From: an uncultured Ulvibacter sp.
Lineage (GTDB): Bacteria; Bacteroidota; Bacteroidia; Flavobacteriales; Flavobacteriaceae
NCBI GenBank assembly: GCA_943789105.1
Contig: CALSSW010000001.1
Coordinates: 310,001-374,000, forward strand
Direction: 5' to 3'
DNA length: 64,000 nt
Both the position numbers and the translations under genes were made by a program. The notes below the pieces were generated by a model. It was not told the DNA's origin, searched no databases, and worked only from the letters and a program-made list of their open reading frames with translations. How positions within the stretch are numbered: position 1 is the first letter of the stretch; each line of letters starts with the position of its first letter. Below, in pieces: positions 19,140 to 28,688 of this stretch.

Positions 19140-20093
19140 ATGTCAGACGTAGCATTAGTGCAGCAACTCGTTTCAAGGTATGAAGCCTTGCGCCAAGAAA
19201 TTAAAAAAGTAATTGTAGGCCAGGATGCGGTTGTAGAAGAGGTTTTACTGTCTGTATTCTCTGGAGGGCATGCACTTTTAATTGGGGTTCCTGGACTTGC
19301 TAAAACATTACTAGTAAATACAGTTTCTCAGGCCCTAGGTCTTGGGTTTAAGCGTATACAGTTTACTCCAGATTTAATGCCTAGTGATATTCTAGGGTCT
19401 GAAATTTTAGATGAGTCTCGTAATTTTAAGTTTATAAAAGGGCCTATTTTCTCTAATATTATATTAGCAGACGAAATTAACAGAACACCACCAAAGACCC
19501 AGGCGGCACTTCTGGAGGCTATGCAGGAGCGCAGCGTAACGGTTGCAGGCCATAATTACAAACTTGATTTGCCTTATTTTGTATTGGCCACTCAAAACCC
19601 AATAGAGCAGGAAGGGACCTATCCTTTGCCAGAAGCCCAGTTAGACCGTTTTATGTTTGCTATTAATCTTGATTACCCAAGCTTTGCAGAAGAGGTTGAG
19701 GTGGTAAAGGCAACGACCTCTGGAACTCCGCAAAAAGTAACCCCACTTTTTACGGCTCAAGAAATTATAGATTTCCAGGAGCTTATTCGCCGCATACCTG
19801 TGGCAGATAATGTTATAGAATATGCTGTTACACTTGTGGGTAAAACTAGACCAAAGAGCCAAAGTGCTCCAGATTTGGTTAAAAAATATATAGATTGGGG
19901 AGCGGGTCCAAGGGCATCTCAAAATCTTATCTTGGCTGCCAAAACACATGCAGTACTTAGGGGTAATTTTTCTCCAGATATTGCAGATGTGCAAAAAGTA
20001 GCGATAGGTATACTTCGCCATCGTTTGATAAAAAACTACAAGGCAGAAGCCGAAGGACTTTCTATAGAAGACATAATTACAAGTTTGTTATAG
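19140..20093 (+). CDS. MoxR-family AAA+ ATPase
   Basis: This is a 317-residue cytoplasmic AAA+ protein of the MoxR class. Walker A appears as GVPGLAKT near residues 49-56, Walker B as ILADEINR, and sensor 1 near LATQNPIEQEGTYPLPEAQLDR. The C-terminal lid domain includes WGAGPRASQNLILAAK. MoxR ATPases act as chaperones, often with von Willebrand factor A proteins; no such partner gene is adjacent here. The gene follows the SurA operon after 77 bases. Confidence 0.93.
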   Translation: MSDVALVQQLVSRYEALRQEIKKVIVGQDAVVEEVLLSVFSGGHALLIGVPGLAKTLLVNTVSQALGLGFKRIQFTPDLMPSDILGSEILDESRNFKFIKGPIFSNIILADEINRTPPKTQAALLEAMQERSVTVAGHNYKLDLPYFVLATQNPIEQEGTYPLPEAQLDRFMFAINLDYPSFAEEVEVVKATTSGTPQKVTPLFTAQEIIDFQELIRRIPVADNVIEYAVTLVGKTRPKSQSAPDLVKKYIDWGAGPRASQNLILAAKTHAVLRGNFSPDIADVQKVAIGILRHRLIKNYKAEAEGLSIEDIITSLL

Positions 20094-20159
20094 TAATTGC
20101 ACCTTGTTTTTTACTCCAAAGCAGAATAAAACCAAATTTATGATGGTTTACATATTTTT

Positions 20160-20195
20160 AAATCGATAATTTTCATACCCTGAAATTATCGATTT
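20160..20195. repeat. 13-bp perfect inverted repeat between the moxR-type gene and aconitase
   Basis: AAATCGATAATTT (20160-20172) and its reverse complement AAATTATCGATTT (20183-20195) flank a 10-base loop. It is AT-rich and lies 67 bases after the moxR-type stop and 164 bases before the aconitase start. It could be a terminator for the upstream gene or an operator for aconitase; sequence alone does not decide. Confidence 0.7.
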
Positions 20196-20358
20196 CGCTA
20201 TTTTTAATGACAATTGTTGCTTATTGTTGAATAATGTATAATTTAAAATCAATTTTGTTGTGTAATTTTAAATAATTCATATTTTTTGTATCTTCGCAGC
20301 ACTTGTAAATAAAGGGTTTACCGATACTTATTGTATACATAATTTAAAACCAGATAGT

Positions 20359-22631
20359 ATGGCGTTTGATATAGAAATGATTAAAAAGGTGTACGGGCAA
20401 ATGGCTCAGCGAATTGATGCTGCGCGCAAGGTTGTTGGAAAACCATTAACACTCTCAGAAAAAATATTATACAATCACCTTTGGGATGGCGCTGCCACTT
20501 CTGCCTTTACAAGAGGTGAAGACTACGTAGATTTTGCTCCAGACCGTATTGCGTGCCAGGATGCAACGGCTCAAATGGCACTATTGCAGTTTATGCAAGC
20601 AGGAAAGCCTAAAGTTGCAGTACCCACTACGGTACATTGTGATCATTTAATCCAAGCAAAGCAAGGAGCCAAAAAAGATTTAAAGCGCGCCAATCAGGTA
20701 AGTAATGAAGTGTTTGATTTTTTAGGTTCTGTATCTAATAAATATGGTATTGGTTTTTGGGCACCAGGAGCGGGTATTATACATCAAGTAGTGTTAGAGA
20801 ATTATGCGTTCCCTGGAGGTATGATGATTGGTACAGATAGCCACACAGTAAACGCTGGTGGACTGGGTATGGTTGCCATTGGAGTAGGTGGAGCAGATGC
20901 TGTAGATGTAATGGCAGGTATGGCTTGGGAGCTTAAATTTCCGAAGTTAATAGGAGTACGTTTAACAGGAAAATTATCTGGCTGGACAGCCCCTAAAGAT
21001 GTTATTTTAAAAGTTGCCGAAATTTTAACTGCCAAAGGTGGTACGGGAGCTATTGTAGAATATTTTGGACCTGGAGCCACCGCGATGTCTTGTACTGGTA
21101 AAGGAACTATTTGTAACATGGGTGCAGAAATTGGCGCAACCACATCTACCTTTGGGTATGACGCATCTATGGAGCGTTACCTGCGTGCTACAGATAGAGC
21201 AGATGTTGCAGATGCAGCCAATGAGGTTAAAGAACATTTAACTGCAGACCCGCAGGTGTATGCAAACCCTGAGCAGTATTTTGACCAAGTAATAGAAATC
21301 AACCTATCTGAGCTAGGACCACTTTTAAACGGCCCTTTTACTCCAGATTTATCTACCTCGGTAGGGGCAGATATGACGGCAAAAGCCACCAAAAACGATT
21401 GGCCACTTGATGTGGAGTGGAGTTTGATAGGATCTTGTACAAATTCATCCTACGAGGATTTATCAAGAGCCGCTTCTATTGCCCAACAAGGACTTGATAT
21501 GGGGCTTTCTATAAAAGCTGAACTTGGTATTAATCCTGGATCTGAGCTAGTGCGTTATACCACAGAGCGTGATGGTATCTTGAGTACCTTTGAAGATTTA
21601 GGGGCAAAAATATTTACCAATGCTTGTGGCCCTTGTATTGGGCAATGGGCGCGTTATGATGACCCGAAAAACGCACCAAAAAACAGTATTGTACATTCTT
21701 TTAACAGAAACTTTGCAAAGCGCGCGGATGGGAACCCTAATACCCATGCTTTTGTGGCATCACCAGAGCTTACGGCGGCCATCGCTTTTGCGGGACGTCT
21801 AGATTTTAACCCATTGACAGATACCCTTACAAATGATAAAGGAGCGCAAGTAAAATTCTCTGAACCAACAGGGTGGGAATTACCTCCAAAAGGATTTGAA
21901 GTTGAAGAGAATGGTTTTGTAGCACCGCTTGCAGATGGATCTGGGGTAGTGGTAAGTGTGAGTGAGAGTAGTGAGCGTTTACAATTGCTTACTCCATTTA
22001 CACCAATTAAGGATAGCGATCTATCTAGCGCAAAGCTGTTAATCAAAGCCTTTGGTAAGTGTACCACAGACCACATTTCTATGGCGGGGCCTTGGCTGCG
22101 TTACAGAGGGCATTTAGATAATATTTCTAACAACTGTTTGATTGGAGCTGTAAATGCTTTTGGCAAGAAAACAAACTTTGTAAAAAACCAATTGGATGGT
22201 GAGTACGGCGGTGTTCCAGACACGGCAAGAGCCTACAAGGCAGCCGGTGTGATGACTGTGGTAATTGGAGATCATAATTATGGAGAGGGATCTTCAAGAG
22301 AGCATGCAGCAATGGAGCCAAGACATCTTGGAGTAGCGGCTGTGATTGTGAAATCTTTTGCGCGTATTCATGAAACAAACCTTAAAAAACAAGGGATGTT
22401 AGGGTCTAACATTTGCCAATGAGGCAGATTACGATCTTATCCAAGAAGATGACACCTTTAACTTTACAGATATTGCAGATTTTAGCCCAGGAAAGCCATT
22501 AACTATTGTTTTAACGCCATGGCGATGGTAGTGAAGATACCATTGTGGTTAATCATACCTATAACGATGCTCAAATAGAGTGGTACCGTAAAGGATCTGC
22601 GCTTAATTTAATCAAAGAGCAAAACGGTTAA
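20359..22631 (+). pseudogene. aconitate hydratase, interrupted by two single-base frameshifts
   Basis: Aconitase isomerises citrate and isocitrate in the TCA cycle and binds a [4Fe-4S] cluster. The first 687 codons form a mitochondrial-type aconitase: [13 protein letters not shown] holds the first cluster cysteine and [10 protein letters not shown] the other two. The swivel domain carries [17 protein letters not shown]. The frame then breaks at 22402-22405 and again at 22515-22518; deleting one base at each place restores [16 protein letters not shown] and [19 protein letters not shown] and an ending at TAA 22629-22631. The repaired product is 756 residues, the family length. Since the enzyme is central, the indels are probably base-calling errors. 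Confidence 0.9.
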
Positions 22632-22648
22632 TAGTTTAATATTTCATT

Positions 22649-22680
22649 AAAAAAGCTTCCATGAAAATGGAAGCTTTTTT
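22649..22680 (+). terminator. rho-independent terminator after aconitase
   Basis: Arms AAAAAAGCTTCCAT (22649-22662) and ATGGAAGCTTTTTT (22667-22680) enclose a GAAA tetraloop and run into a T tract, 17 bases after the repaired aconitase stop. The rest of the gap up to the next small gene at 22967 holds no gene that I can see. Confidence 0.92.
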
Positions 22681-22966
22681 TGGTTTAAGATTATCTGTTA
22701 TATCCAAGAATTGTTAGGCCATAGTAAGCCAGAAACCACTATAATATACACCCATGTTACCCAAAAAAGTCTCAGAGATATAAAAAGTCCTTAAGATACT
22801 TCTCTAAATAATTTATCTTTACGTAATAACAACAACAATACATCACTTTTATACTGATCAAGTTAACGTATAACAGCTATAAAGATCATCATATAACACG
22901 TTGGTGGTAATTAAACCTTTGATAAATTTTAAAGTCAAAAAAGAAAAAATAATTATGATATCTAAT

Positions 22967-23116
22967 ATGAAAGCATTTCTAACACTTATAATTACTCTAT
23001 TTATAGTAAGTACAGGTAAATCTCAAATTGATACAATCGATTTGTCTTCATTAGCTCCTAATATTTATATTTTGAATATTAAAAATCAGTCGATTAAGCT
23101 AGTAAAAACAAAATAA
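22967..23116 (+). CDS. 49-residue secreted microprotein ending in a T9SS sorting tail
   Basis: The protein consists of a signal peptide (MKAFLTLIITLFIVSTGKSQ) followed directly by about 27 residues that look like the last strands of a T9SS type A C-terminal sorting domain: IDLSSLAPNIYILNI and a final KLVKTK. The same pattern ends the three T9SS proteins of this window (for example LNLGHLSPGVYFMQV). There is no cargo domain between the two. It is either the remnant of a larger T9SS gene after an internal deletion or a genuine microprotein. An in-frame ATG at 22955 is an alternative start. Confidence 0.55.
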   Translation: MKAFLTLIITLFIVSTGKSQIDTIDLSSLAPNIYILNIKNQSIKLVKTK

Positions 23117-23228
23117 AAATCCATAACAAAGTGTATTGTGCACAGCACCCTTTTTAGGGATTACGATACCTGTACTTTGCGTTATTTATTACTTAAAAGT
23201 ATAACCGCTATAAATACGTAATACAAAC

Positions 23229-23852
23229 ATGAAAAAAAACCATAAGCATTTTATTTATTTACCCTTACTTATACTATTTATAACGGGTTGTCAAAGTTCT
23301 TATAGGTTTACAGAAAATGAGAAATCTCTTATCAACATGGCAGAGAGTATGACCCCGATGAGAGTTTTAAAAATCACAAATACTCAGGACTCTTTGCTTT
23401 TAAGAACAAAAAGTTTTCCTGTCAAGGTTGATACAACCAATCAAGTTTTAATGACATTTATTGATAGATTATATGCTACCGTTAGAGATAGTATATCTCT
23501 TGGTGTTGGTATAGCTGCCCCGCAGGTAGGTATCCAAAAAAATATCATTATAGTGCAGCGCTTTGATAAAGAAAATTTTCCATTTGAAGTTTACTTCAAT
23601 CCAGAAATAATTGAATACTCAAATAAAAAACAACCTTGCCTAGAAGGTTGCTTATCTATACCAAAAAGAAGAGATACTACCTACAACCGGTCCCAGACAA
23701 TCATGATAAAATATGATCAATTAAATAAAAAACGTGTAAAAGAATATGTGTCTGGATTTACTGCTGTTATTTTCCAACATGAAATTGATCATCTAAATGG
23801 AATACTTTATTTAGATCATCTTATACAAGAGAGAAACCAGCATAAAAATTAA
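23229..23852 (+). CDS. lipoprotein peptide deformylase homologue
   Basis: This 207-residue protein has the three peptide deformylase motifs: GVGIAAPQVG (motif 1), EGCLSIP with the metal cysteine (motif 2) and QHEIDHLNG with the HExxH metal site (motif 3). Deformylase normally removes the N-formyl group from nascent proteins in the cytoplasm. Here a signal peptide with lipobox FITGC (cysteine 21) precedes the domain, so the enzyme is predicted to lie outside the inner membrane. All catalytic residues are kept, so it is probably an active amidase or deformylase with a non-standard substrate. It is convergent with the carotenoid operon. Confidence 0.85.
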   Translation: MKKNHKHFIYLPLLILFITGCQSSYRFTENEKSLINMAESMTPMRVLKITNTQDSLLLRTKSFPVKVDTTNQVLMTFIDRLYATVRDSISLGVGIAAPQVGIQKNIIIVQRFDKENFPFEVYFNPEIIEYSNKKQPCLEGCLSIPKRRDTTYNRSQTIMIKYDQLNKKRVKEYVSGFTAVIFQHEIDHLNGILYLDHLIQERNQHKN

Positions 23853-24033
23853 ACCAGTGAGCCTCTTAAAAGCTCTCTTGGTGCGGTGAGGCTATACCCA
23901 TGAAGTTATATGCAAAAGCACACTTCAAAAATAACCCTTTTACTGATGTATTCTGTACTAAAGAAAGTTACACCAACCCCCTTTGAACTTAGAAAACCAC
24001 TTCAAGACAGTATATTATAAAAATCAATAAGTT

Positions 24034-24732
24034 TTAGTGTTTTTTATCTAGCTTTTTAGCCTCAAAATGTTCCAGTAAAACAAACACAGTAAGTAACATA
24101 CTAAGGGCATATATAGTGTCTTCAACGGGTATAGTAAACATCCTGATATTTAGGTTTTCTGCATTGTTATACCACACAACTTCATTTTCAATAAAGCTAC
24201 CGGTAAGTACTCCATTAACTATAAAAAAAGGGATAAGTGTAATAAAGAAACTTGGTAAGAACCTTCCAAGAATCTTCGGGTTTTTATTATACACAAGCCC
24301 TAGCAAAATAATTGCATATCCAAAACATACAAGGGTGTACCACCTATCATAGTTATACCAAAGTGTTATTATTAATATGCACAGTAGTGCTACATAAAAT
24401 ACAGAGGTTGCTTTTTGAGAAAGCGTAAAATTTGGAAAGAAATAGTTTAATGAATAATGGGTAAACAAACAGGCATAAGGTATGCATATAAAAAACAGCC
24501 ATTCTTCTATTGGTAGGTTTGCTACTTTAAATCCATTGATATATTGGTCATTAAACCCCCAAATGCCATTGTTGGTAAAAATTACATCCCAAGAAATGAA
24601 AAAAGCCATCATGATAAAGATGGCAGGAAATAGTGATTTCCATTTTTTATAAAACTGAAATTTAGGATAAAAACTAAAAATAAAAGGAATGAGAAAGGAT
24701 CCTATGTTTAGATATAGGTAAAGATTTTTCAT
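24034..24732 (-). CDS. lycopene cyclase (fused CrtYc/CrtYd-type membrane protein)
   Basis: This 232-residue polytopic membrane protein has about seven hydrophobic helices and two lycopene-cyclase-domain repeats; PIEEWLFFICIPYACLFTHY in the first half and PVEDTIYALSMLLTVFVLLE in the second show the internal duplication. Such proteins convert lycopene to beta-carotene and equal fused heterodimeric cyclases of actinobacteria. It is the last gene of the carotenoid operon, 3 bases after crtZ. Confidence 0.88.
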   Translation of the reverse strand: MKNLYLYLNIGSFLIPFIFSFYPKFQFYKKWKSLFPAIFIMMAFFISWDVIFTNNGIWGFNDQYINGFKVANLPIEEWLFFICIPYACLFTHYSLNYFFPNFTLSQKATSVFYVALLCILIITLWYNYDRWYTLVCFGYAIILLGLVYNKNPKILGRFLPSFFITLIPFFIVNGVLTGSFIENEVVWYNNAENLNIRMFTIPVEDTIYALSMLLTVFVLLEHFEAKKLDKKH

Positions 24733-24735
24733 GTC

Positions 24736-25185
24736 CTATTTTTTAAAATATTTCAGTGGGGGGGCTAACATTCCAAAACATTCTCCATCACCTTTACCCA
24801 GGTGCTTGTGATGTATTTTATGGGCTCTTCTTATTCCTTTTGCATACCAATTATTTGCTTTTCTAAACATTTTGAAGCGTTGGTGTATAAAGATGTCATG
24901 TACCATAAAATAAGCAACACCGTAGGCAAATATGCCAAACCCTATGGGCAGTCCAGCCCAGAACCCATAATATTGCCAAGCTATAAAACATGCAATACTC
25001 ACTGCTGCATAAAATATAAAAAACAAGTCATTACGCTCCCACCAGCTTTTGTGGTCTTTATGATGATGATCTTTATGCACACTCCACAAAAAACCATGCA
25101 TAACATATTTATGTGTTGCCCACGCCATAAATTCCATGGCAGAAAAAGTTCCGATAAAGGTTAAAATCCAAAGCAGTGTTGTCAT
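24736..25185 (-). CDS. crtZ: beta-carotene hydroxylase CrtZ
   Basis: CrtZ hydroxylates the beta-ionone rings of beta-carotene to give zeaxanthin. The 149-residue membrane protein has the di-iron histidine clusters HKYVMH, HKDHHH, HDIFIH and HKIHHKH in the usual order, with hydrophobic helices between them. It lies between crtB and the cyclase in the same operon. Confidence 0.93.
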   Translation of the reverse strand: MTTLLWILTFIGTFSAMEFMAWATHKYVMHGFLWSVHKDHHHKDHKSWWERNDLFFIFYAAVSIACFIAWQYYGFWAGLPIGFGIFAYGVAYFMVHDIFIHQRFKMFRKANNWYAKGIRRAHKIHHKHLGKGDGECFGMLAPPLKYFKK

Positions 25186-25218
25186 TTTTTTTAATTTAAA
25201 TAATTGGTAACAGTAAAA

Positions 25219-26061
25219 TTACCGTACAAGTTTTAATTGGTACTTTACATAGCTTCTGGTTAGGAGTCCAAATTTCTCGTAAGCAGGAACCCGTATTCTA
25301 GTATTTTTAATTTCTAATGCAGGAGTTTTGTGTAATTTTTTAAGCAACCTTCTGTAATAACGATAGGCCATAAATACGCCAAATTTGGCTTCTGTAGGTA
25401 ATTTTAATATGCCCTGATAGCCTCTTTGGAAATCTTCTTCAATGTCTGCAATAATTTGTTGTTTAGAGTCCTCATCTAAAGCTTCTAGATTTGTGTTAGG
25501 AAAATAGGTTCTACTCAGACCCTCAAAATCTGCTTTTAGATCTCGTAAAAAATTAACTTTTTGAAAGGCAGACCCGAGTGCCATTGCAGATTCTTTAAGA
25601 AGGCTGTATTGTTTTGTATCACCTCTCAAAAAAACATGAAGACACATAAGTCCAACCACATCTGCTGACCCGTATATATATTCTTTGTATTCCTGCTCTG
25701 TTAGGTACTCTGTTTTGGATAAATCCAAACGCATACTTTTCATAAAGGAGGCTATAAGGCCTCTTTCAATATTGTATTTATGAACCGTTTCTTGAAAAGA
25801 ATTTAAAATTGGGTTTAGACTAATTTTTTCTTCCAGTGCAAATTCAAGGTCTTTTTCAAAACGATTAAACAAGACACTTTTATCATATTCATGAAAGGTA
25901 TCTACAATTTCATCAGCAAACCTTACAAAGCCATAGATGTTATATATGTCTTGGCGTATGGTAGGAGACAGCATTTTTGTAGCTAAAGAGAATGAAGTGC
26001 TGTACGCATTAGTTACGCTTTCACTGCATTGTCTTGATACTATGTCAAAAAGTTCTTTCAT
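25219..26061 (-). CDS. crtB: phytoene synthase CrtB
   Basis: CrtB condenses two geranylgeranyl diphosphates into phytoene. The 280-residue protein has the first aspartate-rich region FVRFADEIVDTFH, the segment YIYGSADVVGLMC, and the second aspartate-rich region QKVNFLRDLKADFEGLSRTY. Its start overlaps the crtI stop by one base, implying translational coupling. Confidence 0.95.
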   Translation of the reverse strand: MKELFDIVSRQCSESVTNAYSTSFSLATKMLSPTIRQDIYNIYGFVRFADEIVDTFHEYDKSVLFNRFEKDLEFALEEKISLNPILNSFQETVHKYNIERGLIASFMKSMRLDLSKTEYLTEQEYKEYIYGSADVVGLMCLHVFLRGDTKQYSLLKESAMALGSAFQKVNFLRDLKADFEGLSRTYFPNTNLEALDEDSKQQIIADIEEDFQRGYQGILKLPTEAKFGVFMAYRYYRRLLKKLHKTPALEIKNTRIRVPAYEKFGLLTRSYVKYQLKLVR

Positions 26062-27527
26062 TAGTTGTTCTTTTTTGCGATTAAACCTGCTACTAGTTTT
26101 CCAGAGATAAGTGCTGGAGGAACTCCCGGTCCAGGAACGCTTAATTGTCCAGTGAAAAATAAATTTTCTACTTTTTTACTTTTTAATTTTGGTCTTAAAA
26201 ATGCAGTTTGAAGTAATGTATTTGCCAAACCATAGGCATTCCCCTTATAAGAGTTATACTCAGAGATAAAATCATTTACACAAAAAGACTTCTTAAATAT
26301 AACATGTTTTTTTATTTCCTGTCCAGTTAGGGTTTCAAAACGAGACATTATTTTTTCATAATAAGTGTCTCGCAACTCCTGAGTGTCTTCCAATCCTGGC
26401 GCTATTGGTACAAGAAAAAAACCAGTTTCTTTACCATCAGGAGCAAGCTCTGGATGTGTTATTGAAGTGAAATTTGCATAAAAAAGTGGGCTTGTTGGCC
26501 ACACAGGTGTATCGTAAATTTCTTTAGCATGCTGCTCAAAATCAACATCAAAAAACAAGGTGTGATGTGCTACGTTTTTAATTTTCTTGTCAAAGCCTAT
26601 GTAAAATAATAAGGAGGAGGGAGCAAAGGTTCTTTTTTCCCAATACGCATCGGTGTATTGTCTGTATTTTTTTGGAAGTAGTGTTTCCGTGTGGTGGTAA
26701 TCTGCACCGCTAAGAAGGGTGTCTGTGGCAAAAAATGTACCATTAGATACAATTCCTTTAACCTTGTTTTTCTCCACCACAATCTCTTCTACATTTTGCT
26801 CTGTTTTTATGACCACTCCCATAGACTCGGCGAGAGTTTTCATCCCAAGAATTACACTGTACATGCCTCCCTTTGGTTGGAAGGTTCCTAGACCGAAATC
26901 TGCATAATTCATAAAACTGTAGAAAGATGGAGTTTTCGAAGGCTTTGCACCCAAAAACAATACAGGAAATTCTAGGATAGATACAAGCCTTGGGTTTTTA
27001 AATTCTCTGCGCACATCTCTACTTATGTTACTAAAAAATTGTCCTACCCTTTTTGCCGTAGCAGGGGTAACGAGTTCAAGAGGGGATACCCCAGGTCTAT
27101 AGACCAAATCTTTAATTGCGATATTGTAGTTTTGCTGTGCTGAGGCAATAAATTCTCGAAGTTTTTCTGAGCTTCCTGGTTCTTCTTTTTCAAAGGTTGC
27201 ACAAATTTTATCTAAGGTGTCTTCAATGGTGATAAAATCATTTTCACCAAAGTACACGCTATATGCAGGGCTTAGTTTTTCTAAAACATAAAAGTCTGAA
27301 GCTTTTTTCCCAAAATCGTTGAAAAACCTTTCAAAGACATCTGGCATCCAGTACCAGGAAGGACCCATATCAAAGGTAAATCCTTGTTTTGTAAATTGTC
27401 TAGCACGTCCTCCTATGGTTTTATTTTTCTCTAAAACAGTGACACTATAACCGTCTTTTGCTAGATATGCAGCAGCAGCTAGAGAGGAGAACCCAGAACC
27501 AATAATTGTTATTTTTTTGTTTGCCAT
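26061..27527 (-). CDS. crtI: phytoene desaturase CrtI
   Basis: CrtI desaturates phytoene to lycopene. The protein has an FAD-binding Rossmann motif at the N-terminus (IIGSGFSSLAAAAYLA ... VTVLEKN) followed by IGGRARQF and GFTFDMGPSWY, and the C-terminal carotenoid dehydrogenase signature near NLFFTGQLSVPGPGVPPALISG. The ATG at 27527 gives 488 residues beginning directly at the nucleotide-binding strand; an upstream TTG at 27560 would add 11 residues and is less likely. Confidence 0.95.
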   Translation of the reverse strand: MANKKITIIGSGFSSLAAAAYLAKDGYSVTVLEKNKTIGGRARQFTKQGFTFDMGPSWYWMPDVFERFFNDFGKKASDFYVLEKLSPAYSVYFGENDFITIEDTLDKICATFEKEEPGSSEKLREFIASAQQNYNIAIKDLVYRPGVSPLELVTPATAKRVGQFFSNISRDVRREFKNPRLVSILEFPVLFLGAKPSKTPSFYSFMNYADFGLGTFQPKGGMYSVILGMKTLAESMGVVIKTEQNVEEIVVEKNKVKGIVSNGTFFATDTLLSGADYHHTETLLPKKYRQYTDAYWEKRTFAPSSLLFYIGFDKKIKNVAHHTLFFDVDFEQHAKEIYDTPVWPTSPLFYANFTSITHPELAPDGKETGFFLVPIAPGLEDTQELRDTYYEKIMSRFETLTGQEIKKHVIFKKSFCVNDFISEYNSYKGNAYGLANTLLQTAFLRPKLKSKKVENLFFTGQLSVPGPGVPPALISGKLVAGLIAKKNN

Positions 27528-27585
27528 CTTGTCAAACAAAAGTAGGTTATATTTAAACAAAACACTTGTTAAAAATTCCTAAAAG

Positions 27586-28497
27586 TTAGTTGCTTAAGGT
27601 ATTTACTTTCTCCACAAAACTTTTTACACTATCAAAACAAACAATACTAGAATCTGTGTTGTGTTTTTGTACTTCAGTATATTTTTGACCCAATATCCAA
27701 AGAGGGTATTTCTCTTTTTTGCAAACAATTTTTTGGTAAGAATCTAGGTAAGATTTAACACTTTCTTTGTCTGGCTTTGTGGTAAAGAATGTTAAAAAGA
27801 TTAAATCTTCATCGGTGTAACATTGTTTGGTTAAACTCTCTAATGGTATGTTTGGCCCAAGGTAGGTAGTTTTAATTCCAGATTTTTCTAGAAGATAATT
27901 TGCATAAATCAAACCAATATCATGAATTTCATCAAAGGGAAGAAATAAACAAACTCTAGTTTTGTTTTTGTATTTAGATACTCTGGAGGCATATAAACTA
28001 ATGTGTTCAATAGTTTTTCTTTTAATGAGTTCAGAAACAAATCGCTCATGAGAAACATCTATAGTGCCTATGTGCCATAGCACACCAATTTCGTGCAGAA
28101 AAGGAATGAATACATTCTCAAATACCTGTTCAAAAGTTTTTGTTTTTAAAAGCTGCGAAAATATTTTATTGAATTGTGTTGTACTGAAATCAAACATGGC
28201 ATTTTTAAAACCATTAATTGCGAAATGTTCTTTATGATCAACTGCATTTTCAAGAATTACATTTTTTATTTTCTCTGGACTAAATGTAGCGATCTTAGAA
28301 ATTTTTATTCCTTGGTTGTAAATAAAAGTAACGTCCAATAATTTTTTAAAGCTGGAAAGATTGTATTGCCTAATATTGGTGTCAGTTCTTTGAGGAGAAA
28401 ATAGACCATAACGTTTTTCCCAAATACGAATAGTATGAGCTTTAACCCCACTTAGGTTTTCTAAATCTTTTATGCTGAAATGTGTTTTAACACTCAT
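27586..28497 (-). CDS. MerR-family regulator with cobalamin-binding domain (CarH/LitR-like)
   Basis: This 303-residue regulator has an N-terminal MerR helix-turn-helix (about residues 5-72, with KAHTIRIWEKRYGLF). A four-helix B12-cap region follows (about 85-175) and then a B12-binding Rossmann domain (about 180-300) with EIHDIG, whose histidine matches the lower cobalt ligand of DxHxxG-type domains. CarH/LitR regulators use adenosylcobalamin as a light sensor and repress carotenoid genes in the dark. The W-x9-EH motif of CarH is present as W-x9-ER (LWHIGTIDVSHERF). It heads the carotenoid operon, 58 bases before crtI, so regulation of these genes is likely. Confidence 0.85.
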   Translation of the reverse strand: MSVKTHFSIKDLENLSGVKAHTIRIWEKRYGLFSPQRTDTNIRQYNLSSFKKLLDVTFIYNQGIKISKIATFSPEKIKNVILENAVDHKEHFAINGFKNAMFDFSTTQFNKIFSQLLKTKTFEQVFENVFIPFLHEIGVLWHIGTIDVSHERFVSELIKRKTIEHISLYASRVSKYKNKTRVCLFLPFDEIHDIGLIYANYLLEKSGIKTTYLGPNIPLESLTKQCYTDEDLIFLTFFTTKPDKESVKSYLDSYQKIVCKKEKYPLWILGQKYTEVQKHNTDSSIVCFDSVKSFVEKVNTLSN

Positions 28498-28528
28498 TGG
28501 CTGCCGTGTAATTCTTTGAGAGTAAGTT

Positions 28529-28545
28529 ACACAAAATAAATGTGT
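28529..28545. promoter_or_regulatory. candidate operator upstream of the MerR gene
   Basis: ACACA-N7-TGTGT is an exact dyad lying 32 bases before the regulator start codon. Its place and symmetry suit autoregulation by the MerR protein, but dyads of this size are common in AT-rich DNA. Confidence 0.3.
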
Positions 28546-28688
28546 TTGTTTTTAAGTCACAAGATTATTAGTTGCTTTTAAATAAATAAAACTATTTTGG
28601 ATTTTTAATTTTAACAGTTGTTGCGTAATTTTTTTAAAAAAAAGCTATCTAACTATTAACAACATATCAATCGAAAACAAAACAAAAA

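Noticed and set aside
20802-21143. Antisense open frames within the aconitase gene (several of 70-140 codons).
   Set aside because: They lie opposite a clearly conserved coding sequence and show no domain or export features; they are shadows of the codon pattern.
23855-23895. Possible terminator with AGCCTC and GAGGCT arms after the deformylase gene.
   Set aside because: The arms are only 6 bases with a loop over 20 bases and no T tract.
27528-27560. TTG start for crtI, 11 codons upstream.
   Set aside because: The ATG at 27527 starts directly before the FAD-binding strand, as in the family.
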